A DNA stretch of 7,455 nucleotides. It comes from Giesbergeria sp. (GTDB lineage: Bacteria > Pseudomonadota > Gammaproteobacteria > Burkholderiales > Burkholderiaceae_C). Every line of letters starts with the position of its first letter. Positions within the stretch are counted from its first letter, which is position 1. The notes below the pieces were generated by a model. It made no database searches. It was given only the letters and a program-made list of their open reading frames with translations, and had not been told where the DNA came from. Shown here in pieces: positions 1 to 4,945 of this stretch. Both the position numbers and the translations under genes were made by a program. Where the stretch lies: positions 1 to 7,455 of the forward strand of contig JAGOCN010000076.1 in the NCBI GenBank assembly GCA_017998735.1. The letters run 5' to 3'.

Positions 1-1586
1 TGGTGGACACGGTCGATGTGCTGCGCGTGCATGGCCTGTCTGCCGCGTCCACCCTGGAAGACATGGCCGCCGTGCTGCAGCGCATGGCGGTGCTGCAGGC
101 GGTGCCGCAGGCCGGTCACCCTGCTGCTGATGCCAGCGACCCCGATGCCGCCGAACTGGCGCGCCTGGCCGCGCTGCTGCCTCCGGACGAGACGCAGCTG
201 CTCTACAGCATCTGCCTGCACGGGCGCGCTGAACTGGGCCTGGCGCCCGACGAATACGCCGCGCTGACGATGGTGCTGCTGCGCCTGCTGGCATTCAAGC
301 CGGGGGCTTTTGCGGGTACGGGTGCTGGCGCTGGCAGAACGGCAGAAAAAAAAACACTGAAACCGGCTGAAAACCCGGCTGCGCTGTCGCCAGGGTCCAG
401 CAGTACGGGAAGTATGGGAAGTACGGGAACTGCCGCCAGCGCGGGCGGAGCTGTACCTGCACCCGCAGCTGCGTCCGTGCCAGCGGCCCATGCACACCCC
501 AGTGCTGCCGGGGTGCCAGACCCATCTGCCTCCAGTGCGGTGCCCATGCCCTTGCCCACCGCCCGCCAGACGGCAGTGTCTGCGCCGCAGACCTTTCCTG
601 TGCAGCCAGCTGCGCCTGGGCTGCACGCTGCTCCTGCGGCCAGACCGGTGCCAGCATCAACACCTGTGAGCCGCTTTGCGCCTGAACCTGAAATGGTGGC
701 AGCCGGTGGTTTTTCGACTCCGCCGTGGGAAGACGAGGTTGCCCCCCAGGCCGGTTCACACCGCCCGGCCGTGCAAAACCCGGCAGCACTGGCGCCACAG
801 ACCGGGCACGCCAGAGAAACGCCAGAACGCACCCTGCAACCCGCAGGCCACGCCGGTGAAGGTGCCGCTGCCCCCAGGCGCGAAACCGGGTTTTCAGCTG
901 GTGCACAGCCTGTACAACCTGCGCAGCCACTGCAGGAAAAGCCCGCTGCCAGACCGCCTGCGCTGCACACCCCTATAGCCGCTGCCATAGAAGGGGAGGC
1001 AATGGCCCCAGCGGCTCCATCACCAGAGGTGCTGGCTGCTGCTGAAGACCCCCACGGCCTGGTTCTGGCACCTGCCGCAAATTCTGCTGTTGCTGCTGTA
1101 GCTGCCACCCCTGCACACGGCGGGCGTTTTGCAGAAGGGGTCGAAATCGGCCAGGCAAGTGCAGCGGATTCCGCAGGTGCAGCAAATGCAGCAGGTGCAG
1201 AAAATGCAGATGGCGATGTCTGGCATGCCGTGGTGCAGCAGCTGATTGCCGCCGAGGCCATCACTGCCCTGGTGCGCGAACTGGCACTGCAGTCGCAGCT
1301 GGTGGCGCGCGAGGGCGGCCACTGGCAGCTGCGCGTGGAACGTGCCTCCACCAACCAGCCCACCGCTCGCGAACGCCTGCGCGCTGCGCTGGAAGCCGCC
1401 GGCCATGCGGTGCAGGTCAGCGTCGATGTGGGTGCGGTCACCGACAGCCCGGCGCGGCGCAATGCACTGGCCGAGCAGGAGCGCCAGCGCATTGCACGCG
1501 ACATCGTGATGAACGACCCCTTTGTGCAGGCGCTGGTGCAAAACCATGGCGCGAAAATAGTGCCCGGCAGCATCCGGCCGCTGTGA
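1..1586 (+). CDS. dnaX: DNA polymerase III subunit tau (gamma/tau), 5'-truncated
   Basis: This is the C-terminal part of the clamp-loader subunit that loads the beta clamp and, as tau, links the loader to the polymerase alpha subunit and DnaB helicase. The frame is open at the left edge (first full codon at position 3), so the AAA+ ATPase domains I-II lie upstream. Of the 527 visible residues, about 1-101 match domain III, the collar ([19 protein letters not shown], then [14 protein letters not shown] and LLRLLAFKP). Residues about 102-406 are a very long Ala/Pro/Gly-rich linker. Residues about 407-527 form the compact alpha-binding domain V, starting at WHAVVQQL and ending in [12 protein letters not shown], an ending I recognise from Burkholderiales. 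A 9-A run at 346-354, just after domain III, probably also yields a short gamma form. The linker holds two in-frame tandem repeats. The gene is followed by ybaB and recR, the usual bacterial order. Confidence 0.95.
   Translation, partial: VDTVDVLRVHGLSAASTLEDMAAVLQRMAVLQAVPQAGHPAADASDPDAAELARLAALLPPDETQLLYSICLHGRAELGLAPDEYAALTMVLLRLLAFKPGAFAGTGAGAGRTAEKKTLKPAENPAALSPGSSSTGSMGSTGTAASAGGAVPAPAAASVPAAHAHPSAAGVPDPSASSAVPMPLPTARQTAVSAPQTFPVQPAAPGLHAAPAARPVPASTPVSRFAPEPEMVAAGGFSTPPWEDEVAPQAGSHRPAVQNPAALAPQTGHARETPERTLQPAGHAGEGAAAPRRETGFSAGAQPVQPAQPLQEKPAARPPALHTPIAAAIEGEAMAPAAPSPEVLAAAEDPHGLVLAPAANSAVAAVAATPAHGGRFAEGVEIGQASAADSAGAANAAGAENADGDVWHAVVQQLIAAEAITALVRELALQSQLVAREGGHWQLRVERASTNQPTARERLRAALEAAGHAVQVSVDVGAVTDSPARRNALAEQERQRIARDIVMNDPFVQALVQNHGAKIVPGSIRPL
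346..370 (+). promoter_or_regulatory. Candidate dnaX slippage/frameshift site for a gamma-like product
   Basis: Nine consecutive A residues occupy 346-354. In frame, the codons are GAA AAA AAA ACA CTG. Adding one A, or a ribosomal -1 slip on the heptamer A AAA AAA at 347-353, gives AAC ACT GAA ACC GGC and then TGA at 368-370. Losing one A, or a +1 shift, gives CAC and then TGA at 358-360. Both alternative frames therefore close at once, just beyond domain III, giving a protein without the linker and domain V. Known parallels are E. coli dnaX (-1 ribosomal frameshift at A AAA AAG) and Thermus thermophilus dnaX (transcriptional slippage on nine A). I see no strong Shine-Dalgarno-like stimulator upstream. 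The nearest hairpin (374-379 with 389-395, one bulged A) starts about 20 nt downstream, farther than usual for a ribosomal signal, which favours transcriptional slippage. Its use here is inferred. Confidence 0.6.
402..428 (+). repeat. In-frame 9-bp tandem repeat in the dnaX linker (3 copies)
   Basis: Three adjacent 9-mers read AGTACGGGA, AGTATGGGA and AGTACGGGA, the middle one differing by one base. They are in frame and encode STG-SMG-STG within the disordered tau linker. Copy number could vary between strains without disturbing the frame. Confidence 0.8.
1173..1208 (+). repeat. In-frame 18-bp tandem duplication in the dnaX linker
   Basis: Two adjacent 18-bp units (1173-1190 and 1191-1208) differ by one base and encode AGAANA followed by AGAENA. 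The surrounding stretch uses more A-ending codons (GCA, GCA, AAT) than the GC-ending norm of the gene, consistent with recent local expansion in a low-constraint linker just before domain V. Confidence 0.75.
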
Positions 1587-1744
1587 GTGGGCCGGGGTGT
1601 TGTCTGGCCAGGCTGCCAGCGGGCAATTGCAAGGGCTTTGCTGGAAGGGACACCTGGGCCGCTGCAAAATCCACCCCGCTGCGTGCCGCTGGCGGACCAG
1701 CTCTGCAGCCCCCACCGCAGGCACACTTGCCCTCTGTTTTTCGG

Positions 1745-1780
1745 TTTTTCTTTCTTTTTTTCTTCTTTCTTTTTTCTTCC
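1745..1780 (+). other. 36-nt pure-pyrimidine tract in the dnaX-ybaB spacer
   Basis: Every base from 1745 to 1780 on the + strand is T or C, mostly T, including runs of seven T (1755-1761) and six T (1770-1775). It is roughly mirror-symmetric and stands out in otherwise GC-rich DNA. It ends 22 nt before the ybaB start, so in mRNA it would be a U-rich unstructured stretch directly upstream of the ribosome binding site. It could bind ribosomal protein S1 or Hfq, cause transcriptional pausing or slippage, or form triplex DNA. None of these can be decided from sequence. No convincing stem precedes it, so it is not called a terminator. Confidence 0.85.
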
Positions 1781-1802
1781 ATTTCCACGAAAGGCAATTT
1801 CC

Positions 1803-2135
1803 ATGTTCAACAAAGGACAACTCTCCGGTCTCATGAAGCAGGCCCAGGCCATGCAGGACAACATGAAAAAAGCGCAGGACGAGCTGGCGCTGATGGAGGT
1901 CGAGGGGGAATCGGGTGCCGGCATGGTCAAGGTGCTGATGACCTGCAAGCACGATGTCAAGCGCATCACCATCGACCCCAGCCTGCTGGCCGAAGACAAG
2001 GACATGCTCGAAGACCTGGTGGCTGCTGCCTTCAATGCTGCCGTGCGCAAGGCGGAAGAAACCTCGGCCGAGAAGATGGGCAAGATCACCCAGGGCATGC
2101 CCGGCCTGCCCGGCGGCATGAAGTTTCCCTTCTGA
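1803..2135 (+). CDS. ybaB: YbaB/EbfC family nucleoid-associated protein
   Basis: The protein has 110 residues, the normal length for this family of small dimeric DNA-binding proteins, which coat the nucleoid and influence gene expression and DNA repair. Family features are visible in order: [28 protein letters not shown] (N-terminal helix), a strand core with [25 protein letters not shown], then [26 protein letters not shown] (second long helix), and a tail rich in Gly, Met and Pro ([13 protein letters not shown]). The ATG at 1803 is chosen because MFNKG is the usual family start and GAAAGG at 1789-1794 gives a ribosome binding site 8 nt upstream. The frame stays open further upstream, but that extension runs through the pyrimidine tract and is not protein-like. 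The gene lies 216 nt after dnaX and 35 nt before recR. Its conserved position next to recR suggests a link with recombination, though its exact job is not settled. Confidence 0.95.
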   Translation: MFNKGQLSGLMKQAQAMQDNMKKAQDELALMEVEGESGAGMVKVLMTCKHDVKRITIDPSLLAEDKDMLEDLVAAAFNAAVRKAEETSAEKMGKITQGMPGLPGGMKFPF

Positions 2136-2170
2136 CCGCAGCGGCTTCCGGCAACCCCTTCGGCAAGCAC

Positions 2171-2767
2171 ATGGCTGCACCCCCCGCCAATTCCCTCGAC
2201 ACCCTGGTGCAGGCGCTGCGCCGTCTGCCCGGGGTCGGCATCAAGTCGGCGTCCCGCATGGCCTTTCACCTGCTGCAGCACGACCGGGCCGGCGCCCAGG
2301 CGCTGTCGGACGCGCTGGCGCGGGCCGTGGGCACCATGCAGCACTGCGTGCGCTGCCACACCTTCACCGAAGCCGAGGTGTGCAATGTCTGCAGCGACCC
2401 CGAGCGCGATGCCACGCGGCTGTGCGTGGTGGAAACGCCGGCCGACCAGTCGGCGCTGGAGCGCACCGGCGCCTTTCACGGGCTGTATTTCGTGCTGATG
2501 GGCCGGGTCAGCCCGCTCGACGGCATCGGGCCGAACGACATCGGCTTGAAAAAGCTGATGGACCGCGCCACAGGCGGCGAGGTCAAGGAAGTGATTCTGG
2601 CGACCAACTTCACCGCCGAAGGCGAAACCACGGCGCATGTGATCAGCGAGGCGCTGAAAAGCCGCAACGTGCAGGTCACGCGCCTGGCGCGCGGCGTGCC
2701 GGTGGGCAGCGAGCTGGAGTACGTGGACCTGGGCACCATCGCGCACGCACTGGCCGACCGGCGTTGA
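2171..2767 (+). CDS. recR: Recombination mediator protein RecR
   Basis: RecR works with RecF and RecO to load RecA onto SSB-coated single-stranded DNA at gaps and stalled forks. The 198-residue product matches the usual length of about 200. Visible parts are a helix-hairpin-helix near residues 19-36 ([17 protein letters not shown]), a four-cysteine zinc finger (C59-x2-C62 and C71-x2-C74, read as CVRC and CNVC), a Toprim domain from about residue 84 ([14 protein letters not shown], then [16 protein letters not shown] and [14 protein letters not shown]), and the conserved C-terminal [22 protein letters not shown]. All key residues are present. The ATG at 2171 is the only ATG, GTG or TTG start in this frame after the ybaB stop. 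No clear Shine-Dalgarno sequence precedes it, so translation may be coupled to ybaB, which ends 35 nt upstream. Confidence 0.97.
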   Translation: MAAPPANSLDTLVQALRRLPGVGIKSASRMAFHLLQHDRAGAQALSDALARAVGTMQHCVRCHTFTEAEVCNVCSDPERDATRLCVVETPADQSALERTGAFHGLYFVLMGRVSPLDGIGPNDIGLKKLMDRATGGEVKEVILATNFTAEGETTAHVISEALKSRNVQVTRLARGVPVGSELEYVDLGTIAHALADRR

Positions 2768-2822
2768 CACGCTGGCGTGCGCAGCAAGGCCGGGTTTGCA
2801 CGCACGGCTGCGTTTCGATTGC

Positions 2823-2885
2823 TCTATTTATGATAGCTGCTGGCGCAGGCTGCATGTGCGCCAGAGGCTGTTTTCATTGTTTTTT
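2823..2885 (+). repeat. Comamonadaceae-type intergenic hairpin repeat, copy 1; likely recR terminator
   Basis: The element begins with CTAT (2823-2826) facing ATAG (2833-2836), then a strong stem: CTGGCGCA (2840-2847) pairs perfectly with TGCGCCAG (2857-2864) across a 9-nt loop. Outer bases 2835-2838 and 2866-2869 extend it to an imperfect 13-bp stem with two non-Watson-Crick positions. A T-rich stretch (2870-2885, ending in six T) follows, so it could work as an intrinsic terminator of the ybaB-recR unit. Positions 2833-2851 match 4667-4685 at 18 of 19 bases. The pattern (ATAGCTGCT, GCGC stem, then an A/T-rich end) resembles a repeat I recall between genes in Comamonadaceae; that resemblance is from memory. 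Confidence 0.65.
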
Positions 2886-2896
2886 CAGGAGCCTAT

Positions 2897-3304
2897 ATGG
2901 CGCATTTCACACTGGCGTACTGGTGCATTCTGGTAGCGGCCCTGCTGCCCATACTGTGCGCCGGGCTGTCCAAGGCCGGCAGCTTTGGCAAGTCGCGCCA
3001 CCAGGGCGGTTATGACAACCACAACCCGCGCGCCTGGCTGCAGCAGCAAAAGGGCTGGCGCGCCCGCGCCAATGCAGCGCAGGCCAACACCCACGAAGCC
3101 CTGCCGTTTTTCATGGTTGCCGTGGTCATCGCGCACCAGCTGCAGGCGCCGCAGGGCTGGCTGGACCTGCTGGCGGCCGCGTTCATTGCGCTGCGCCTGC
3201 TCTACATCGCCTTGTACGTGGCCGACCTGGCCGCGCTGCGCAGTGCCGTCTGGGGCCTGGCCCTGCTGGCGAACATCGCCATCCTGTTTGCCGGCTACCG
3301 CTGA
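2897..3304 (+). CDS. MAPEG family membrane protein
   Basis: This 135-residue protein belongs to the MAPEG family (membrane-associated proteins in eicosanoid and glutathione metabolism), small four-helix inner-membrane proteins. Some members are glutathione transferases or peroxidases; the role of most bacterial ones is unknown. Hydrophobic segments lie at about residues 6-24, 68-84, 88-108 and 113-132. The family signature between helices 1 and 2 is clear: GYDNHNPR (38-45), then RARANAAQANTHEALPFF (55-72), with the conserved Arg, Asn and Glu that contact glutathione in characterised members (here around R57, N64 and E67). The ATG at 2897 has an AGGAG ribosome binding site at 2887-2891, 5 nt upstream. 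A hairpin repeat separates it from recR and nothing follows it closely, so it is probably a separate transcription unit. Substrate and reaction cannot be assigned from sequence. Confidence 0.88.
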   Translation: MAHFTLAYWCILVAALLPILCAGLSKAGSFGKSRHQGGYDNHNPRAWLQQQKGWRARANAAQANTHEALPFFMVAVVIAHQLQAPQGWLDLLAAAFIALRLLYIALYVADLAALRSAVWGLALLANIAILFAGYR

Positions 3305-3327
3305 AACGGAAAAGACGGCGCAGCAAC

Positions 3328-3347
3328 GGCAGCGTGCCGCCGCTGCC
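3328..3347 (+). terminator. GC hairpin after the MAPEG gene, weak terminator candidate
   Basis: GGCAGCG (3328-3334) pairs perfectly with CGCTGCC (3341-3347) across a 6-nt loop, 24 nt after the MAPEG stop codon. No T run follows, so it is not a classical intrinsic terminator. It may slow polymerase or protect the 3' end of the mRNA. Confidence 0.3.
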
Positions 3348-3405
3348 TGCCTTGCGGCGGGCCGGGGCTGCAAATGTGACCAAAGGTGTGCTGTGGGACA
3401 TTTAT

Positions 3406-3425
3406 TACGTACAAATCCCTAGGGG
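3406..3425 (+). promoter_or_regulatory. Palindromic block upstream of the binding-protein gene, possible operator
   Basis: Two palindromes sit side by side: TACGTA (3406-3411) and CCCTAGGG (3417-3424), separated by CAAAT. This breaks the GC-rich pattern around it and lies about 45-65 nt before the preferred start of the binding-protein gene. TACGTA-type half-sites are used by some NarL/FixJ-family response regulators, but I cannot name the regulator. If this is an operator, the gene's start must lie downstream of it, which agrees with the chosen start. Confidence 0.35.
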
Positions 3426-3469
3426 ATGACCAGGGTGTGTTGTCTGGTGCTGTCAGGCACCATGTTGCA

Positions 3470-4555
3470 GTGCACCATCCTTCTTTTGCCCCTTCTCTGA
3501 GCCCTGCTGCGCAACCCTTGCTGCGGCGCCGCAGCCTACTGGGTCTGGCGGCGGCAGGCGCAGTTCCGGCCCTGCTGGCCTTGCCGCAGGAGGCTGCCGG
3601 GTTTGCGCCGATCAGGGTGGCGGTGGGCAGCACCAACGCCTTCATGTTCCGCCACTTGCCGCTGGCCATTGCGCAGCAGCTGGATTTTTTCAGCGCGGAA
3701 AAGGTGGCGGTGGTACTGCAGAAGCACCCCACCGACCGCGCTGCCCTGCAGGCCATGCAGGAAGGCCGTGCAGACCTGTGCGCGGTGGACTTTGAGCAAT
3801 TGCTGCGCGCGCCTGCCGTCCTGGCAGCGGGCGCACGCTGCTTTGTGCTGGAAGGGCGCGCCCCGCAGGCGGCGCTGGGTGTGTCGCTGCAAAGCCTGCC
3901 GCATTTTTCAACACTGCATGGCTTGCGGCAGCAGCGGGTGGGGGTGTGCGCGCTGGGATCTTTTTCGCACACCGTGGCCTGTCTGGCGCTGGAGCAGGCC
4001 GGCGTGTCGCCCCGGTCGGTGACTTTTGTGGCCGTGGGCGAAGGCGAGGCGGCCCTGGCCGCGCTGCAAACCGGACGGGTGCAGGCGCTGTGCCATGGCG
4101 ACCCGCTGATGGCGCAGCTGGAGCGCCAGGGCACCGTGCGCATCGCGGCCGACACCCGCACCCTGGCCGGCACCCAGGCATTGTTTGGCGGGCCGGTGTT
4201 TGGCGGCTGCCTGGTGGCGCCGGCGGCCATGCTGGGCAACCGCGCCCCGGTGGTGCAGGCGGTCACGCACGGCGTGGTGCGGGCACTGAAATGGCTGCAG
4301 ACCGCCGCCCCGGTGGACATCGTCCGGGTGCTGCCCGAAACCTGGCCGCGCACCCAGCGCAGCGTGGCGCTGGCGGCCTTTGCCCGCGTGCGCGAAACCT
4401 TTTCTCCCGACGGCAGCATGGCCGCAGAAGGCCCGGCCACGGTGCTGCGCGCACTGCATGCCACCGCGCCCAGCGTTGCCACCGGTCTGCAGGCGCCTGA
4501 AGCAATGCTGCTGCACGCCTTTGCCCGCAAGGCCAAGCTCAGGTTCAGCGCCTGA
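3470..4555 (+). CDS. Periplasmic substrate-binding protein, NMT1/SsuA-like, Tat signal
   Basis: From the GTG at 3470 the protein has 361 residues and resembles periplasmic binding proteins of ABC importers for sulfonates, nitrate or thiamine precursors. A twin-arginine signal (LLRRRSLLGLAAAGAVPALLAL, residues 17-38 with RRRSLL at 19-24) is followed by probable cleavage near residue 46 (GFA, then PIRVAVGS). The mature part has the family layout: RHLPLAIAQQLDFFSAEKVAV, then a DRAALQAMQEGRADLCAVDFEQLL segment that matches the usual gene-dose-like 'ALQA..GGAD' block, and later ADTRTLAGTQALFGGPVFGG and VTHGVVRALKWLQ. The start is uncertain. The frame is open from a GTG at 3386, and GTG 3437, TTG 3440 and TTG 3518 are alternatives; none has a strong ribosome binding site. 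No permease or ATPase gene lies beside it, so it is an orphan that may serve a distant transporter or a sensor. The ligand is unknown. Confidence 0.8.
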   Translation: MHHPSFAPSLSPAAQPLLRRRSLLGLAAAGAVPALLALPQEAAGFAPIRVAVGSTNAFMFRHLPLAIAQQLDFFSAEKVAVVLQKHPTDRAALQAMQEGRADLCAVDFEQLLRAPAVLAAGARCFVLEGRAPQAALGVSLQSLPHFSTLHGLRQQRVGVCALGSFSHTVACLALEQAGVSPRSVTFVAVGEGEAALAALQTGRVQALCHGDPLMAQLERQGTVRIAADTRTLAGTQALFGGPVFGGCLVAPAAMLGNRAPVVQAVTHGVVRALKWLQTAAPVDIVRVLPETWPRTQRSVALAAFARVRETFSPDGSMAAEGPATVLRALHATAPSVATGLQAPEAMLLHAFARKAKLRFSA

Positions 4556-4655
4556 ACCCGTCGCCCCGAGCGCGGCCTGCAGCCCTGGCGGTTGTTGCCG
4601 GGACGGGTGTGCCGGCCACGGCCGCATTGCCCATGGCAACAAAGCTGGTGCTTCA

Positions 4656-4717
4656 CTATTGATTCAATAGCTGCTCGCGCAGGCTCAGCATGGGCTGAAG
4701 GGTATTTTGACCAAAAT
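4656..4717 (+). repeat. Comamonadaceae-type intergenic hairpin repeat, copy 2
   Basis: It opens with a perfect palindrome, CTATTGA (4656-4662) and TCAATAG (4664-4670) around one T. The shared core at 4667-4685 is 18/19 identical to copy 1. A small stem follows, TCAGC (4685-4689) with GCTGA (4694-4698). The end carries ATTTTG (4704-4709) and CAAAAT (4712-4717), a perfect palindrome with a 2-nt centre. The strong GC stem of copy 1 has decayed here, so the shared core rather than the stem marks the relationship. It lies about 100 nt after the binding-protein stop codon. Confidence 0.55.
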
Positions 4718-4770
4718 GGGGTTTGCAGCCCAGACCGGTGTCTGCCAAACAGCCGGTGGCGCTGCAGCAA

Positions 4771-4807
4771 TATGAAACGGTATGCAACGGTATGCAACGG
4801 TCTGCAA
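4771..4807 (+). repeat. 10-bp tandem repeat upstream of smc (about 3.7 copies)
   Basis: The unit TATGCAACGG occurs at 4781-4790 and 4791-4800. A one-base variant precedes it (TATGAAACGG, 4771-4780) and a partial variant follows (TCTGCAAC, 4801-4807, one change). The period is close to one DNA helical turn, so a protein binding each unit would do so on the same face. It lies about 140-175 nt before the smc start. Confidence 0.85.
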
Positions 4808-4861
4808 CTCCCGCCCGATGCCGCGCTGCAGCATTTCCCTCAGTTACCATTCACGCCTTGT

Positions 4862-4895
4862 GCCGCCGCCCACCCTTTGCGCGTGCGGCGGCGGC
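4862..4895 (+). promoter_or_regulatory. GC-rich hairpin in the smc leader
   Basis: GCCGCCGCC (4862-4870) is perfectly complementary to GGCGGCGGC (4887-4895), a 9-bp all-GC stem with a 16-nt loop, ending 50 nt before the smc start. A second stem, GCTGGC (4907-4912) with GCCAGC (4918-4923), lies between it and the ribosome binding site. Together they could affect smc transcription or translation if they lie within the mRNA leader. No T run follows the first stem. Confidence 0.45.
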
Positions 4896-4945
4896 TTCCG
4901 CCCGGTGCTGGCGCTGTGCCAGCGGGGTGGTTTTACAGGTACCTC

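Larger units (their letters stand above)
4556..4945. other. 390-nt gene-free region upstream of smc
   Basis: No convincing gene lies here on either strand. From left to right it holds small GC hairpins after the binding-protein gene, including TTGCC (4627-4631) with GGCAA (4635-4639). Then come a second copy of the intergenic repeat (4656-4717), a 10-bp tandem repeat (4771-4807), and two hairpins (4862-4895 and 4907-4923) just before the smc ribosome binding site. Any smc promoter probably lies here, but I could not find a convincing -35/-10 pair. Confidence 0.7.

Noticed and set aside
346..354. A9 run as a sequencing or assembly error
   Set aside because: Nine A keep the tau frame open through linker and domain V, while eight or ten would truncate it at once, so the length is consistent with a real intact gene.
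1718..1745. Intrinsic terminator for dnaX (GGCA/TGCC stem before the T tract)
   Set aside because: The stem is only 4 bp and is separated from the T run by several bases, too weak to call.
1583..2170. N-terminal extension of recR through ybaB
   Set aside because: The frame is open but overlaps ybaB fully, and RecR of normal length begins at 2171.
203..2770. 855-codon open frame on the - strand across dnaX, ybaB and recR
   Set aside because: It lies opposite three well-recognised genes. High-GC codon use leaves antisense frames open, and its translation has no recognisable domain.
2775..2806. GCGTGC/GCACGC hairpin just after recR as the terminator
   Set aside because: It is a short stem with a long loop and no T run; the repeat at 2835-2885 is a far better candidate.
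4707..4735. smc promoter with TTGACC as -35
   Set aside because: No acceptable -10 hexamer lies 16-18 nt downstream, and TTGACC is explained by the palindrome at 4704-4717.
3295..4797. 500-codon open frame on the - strand opposite the binding-protein gene
   Set aside because: The + strand gene has a signal peptide and family-like mature sequence; the antisense product is Ser/Arg/Ala-rich without domains.
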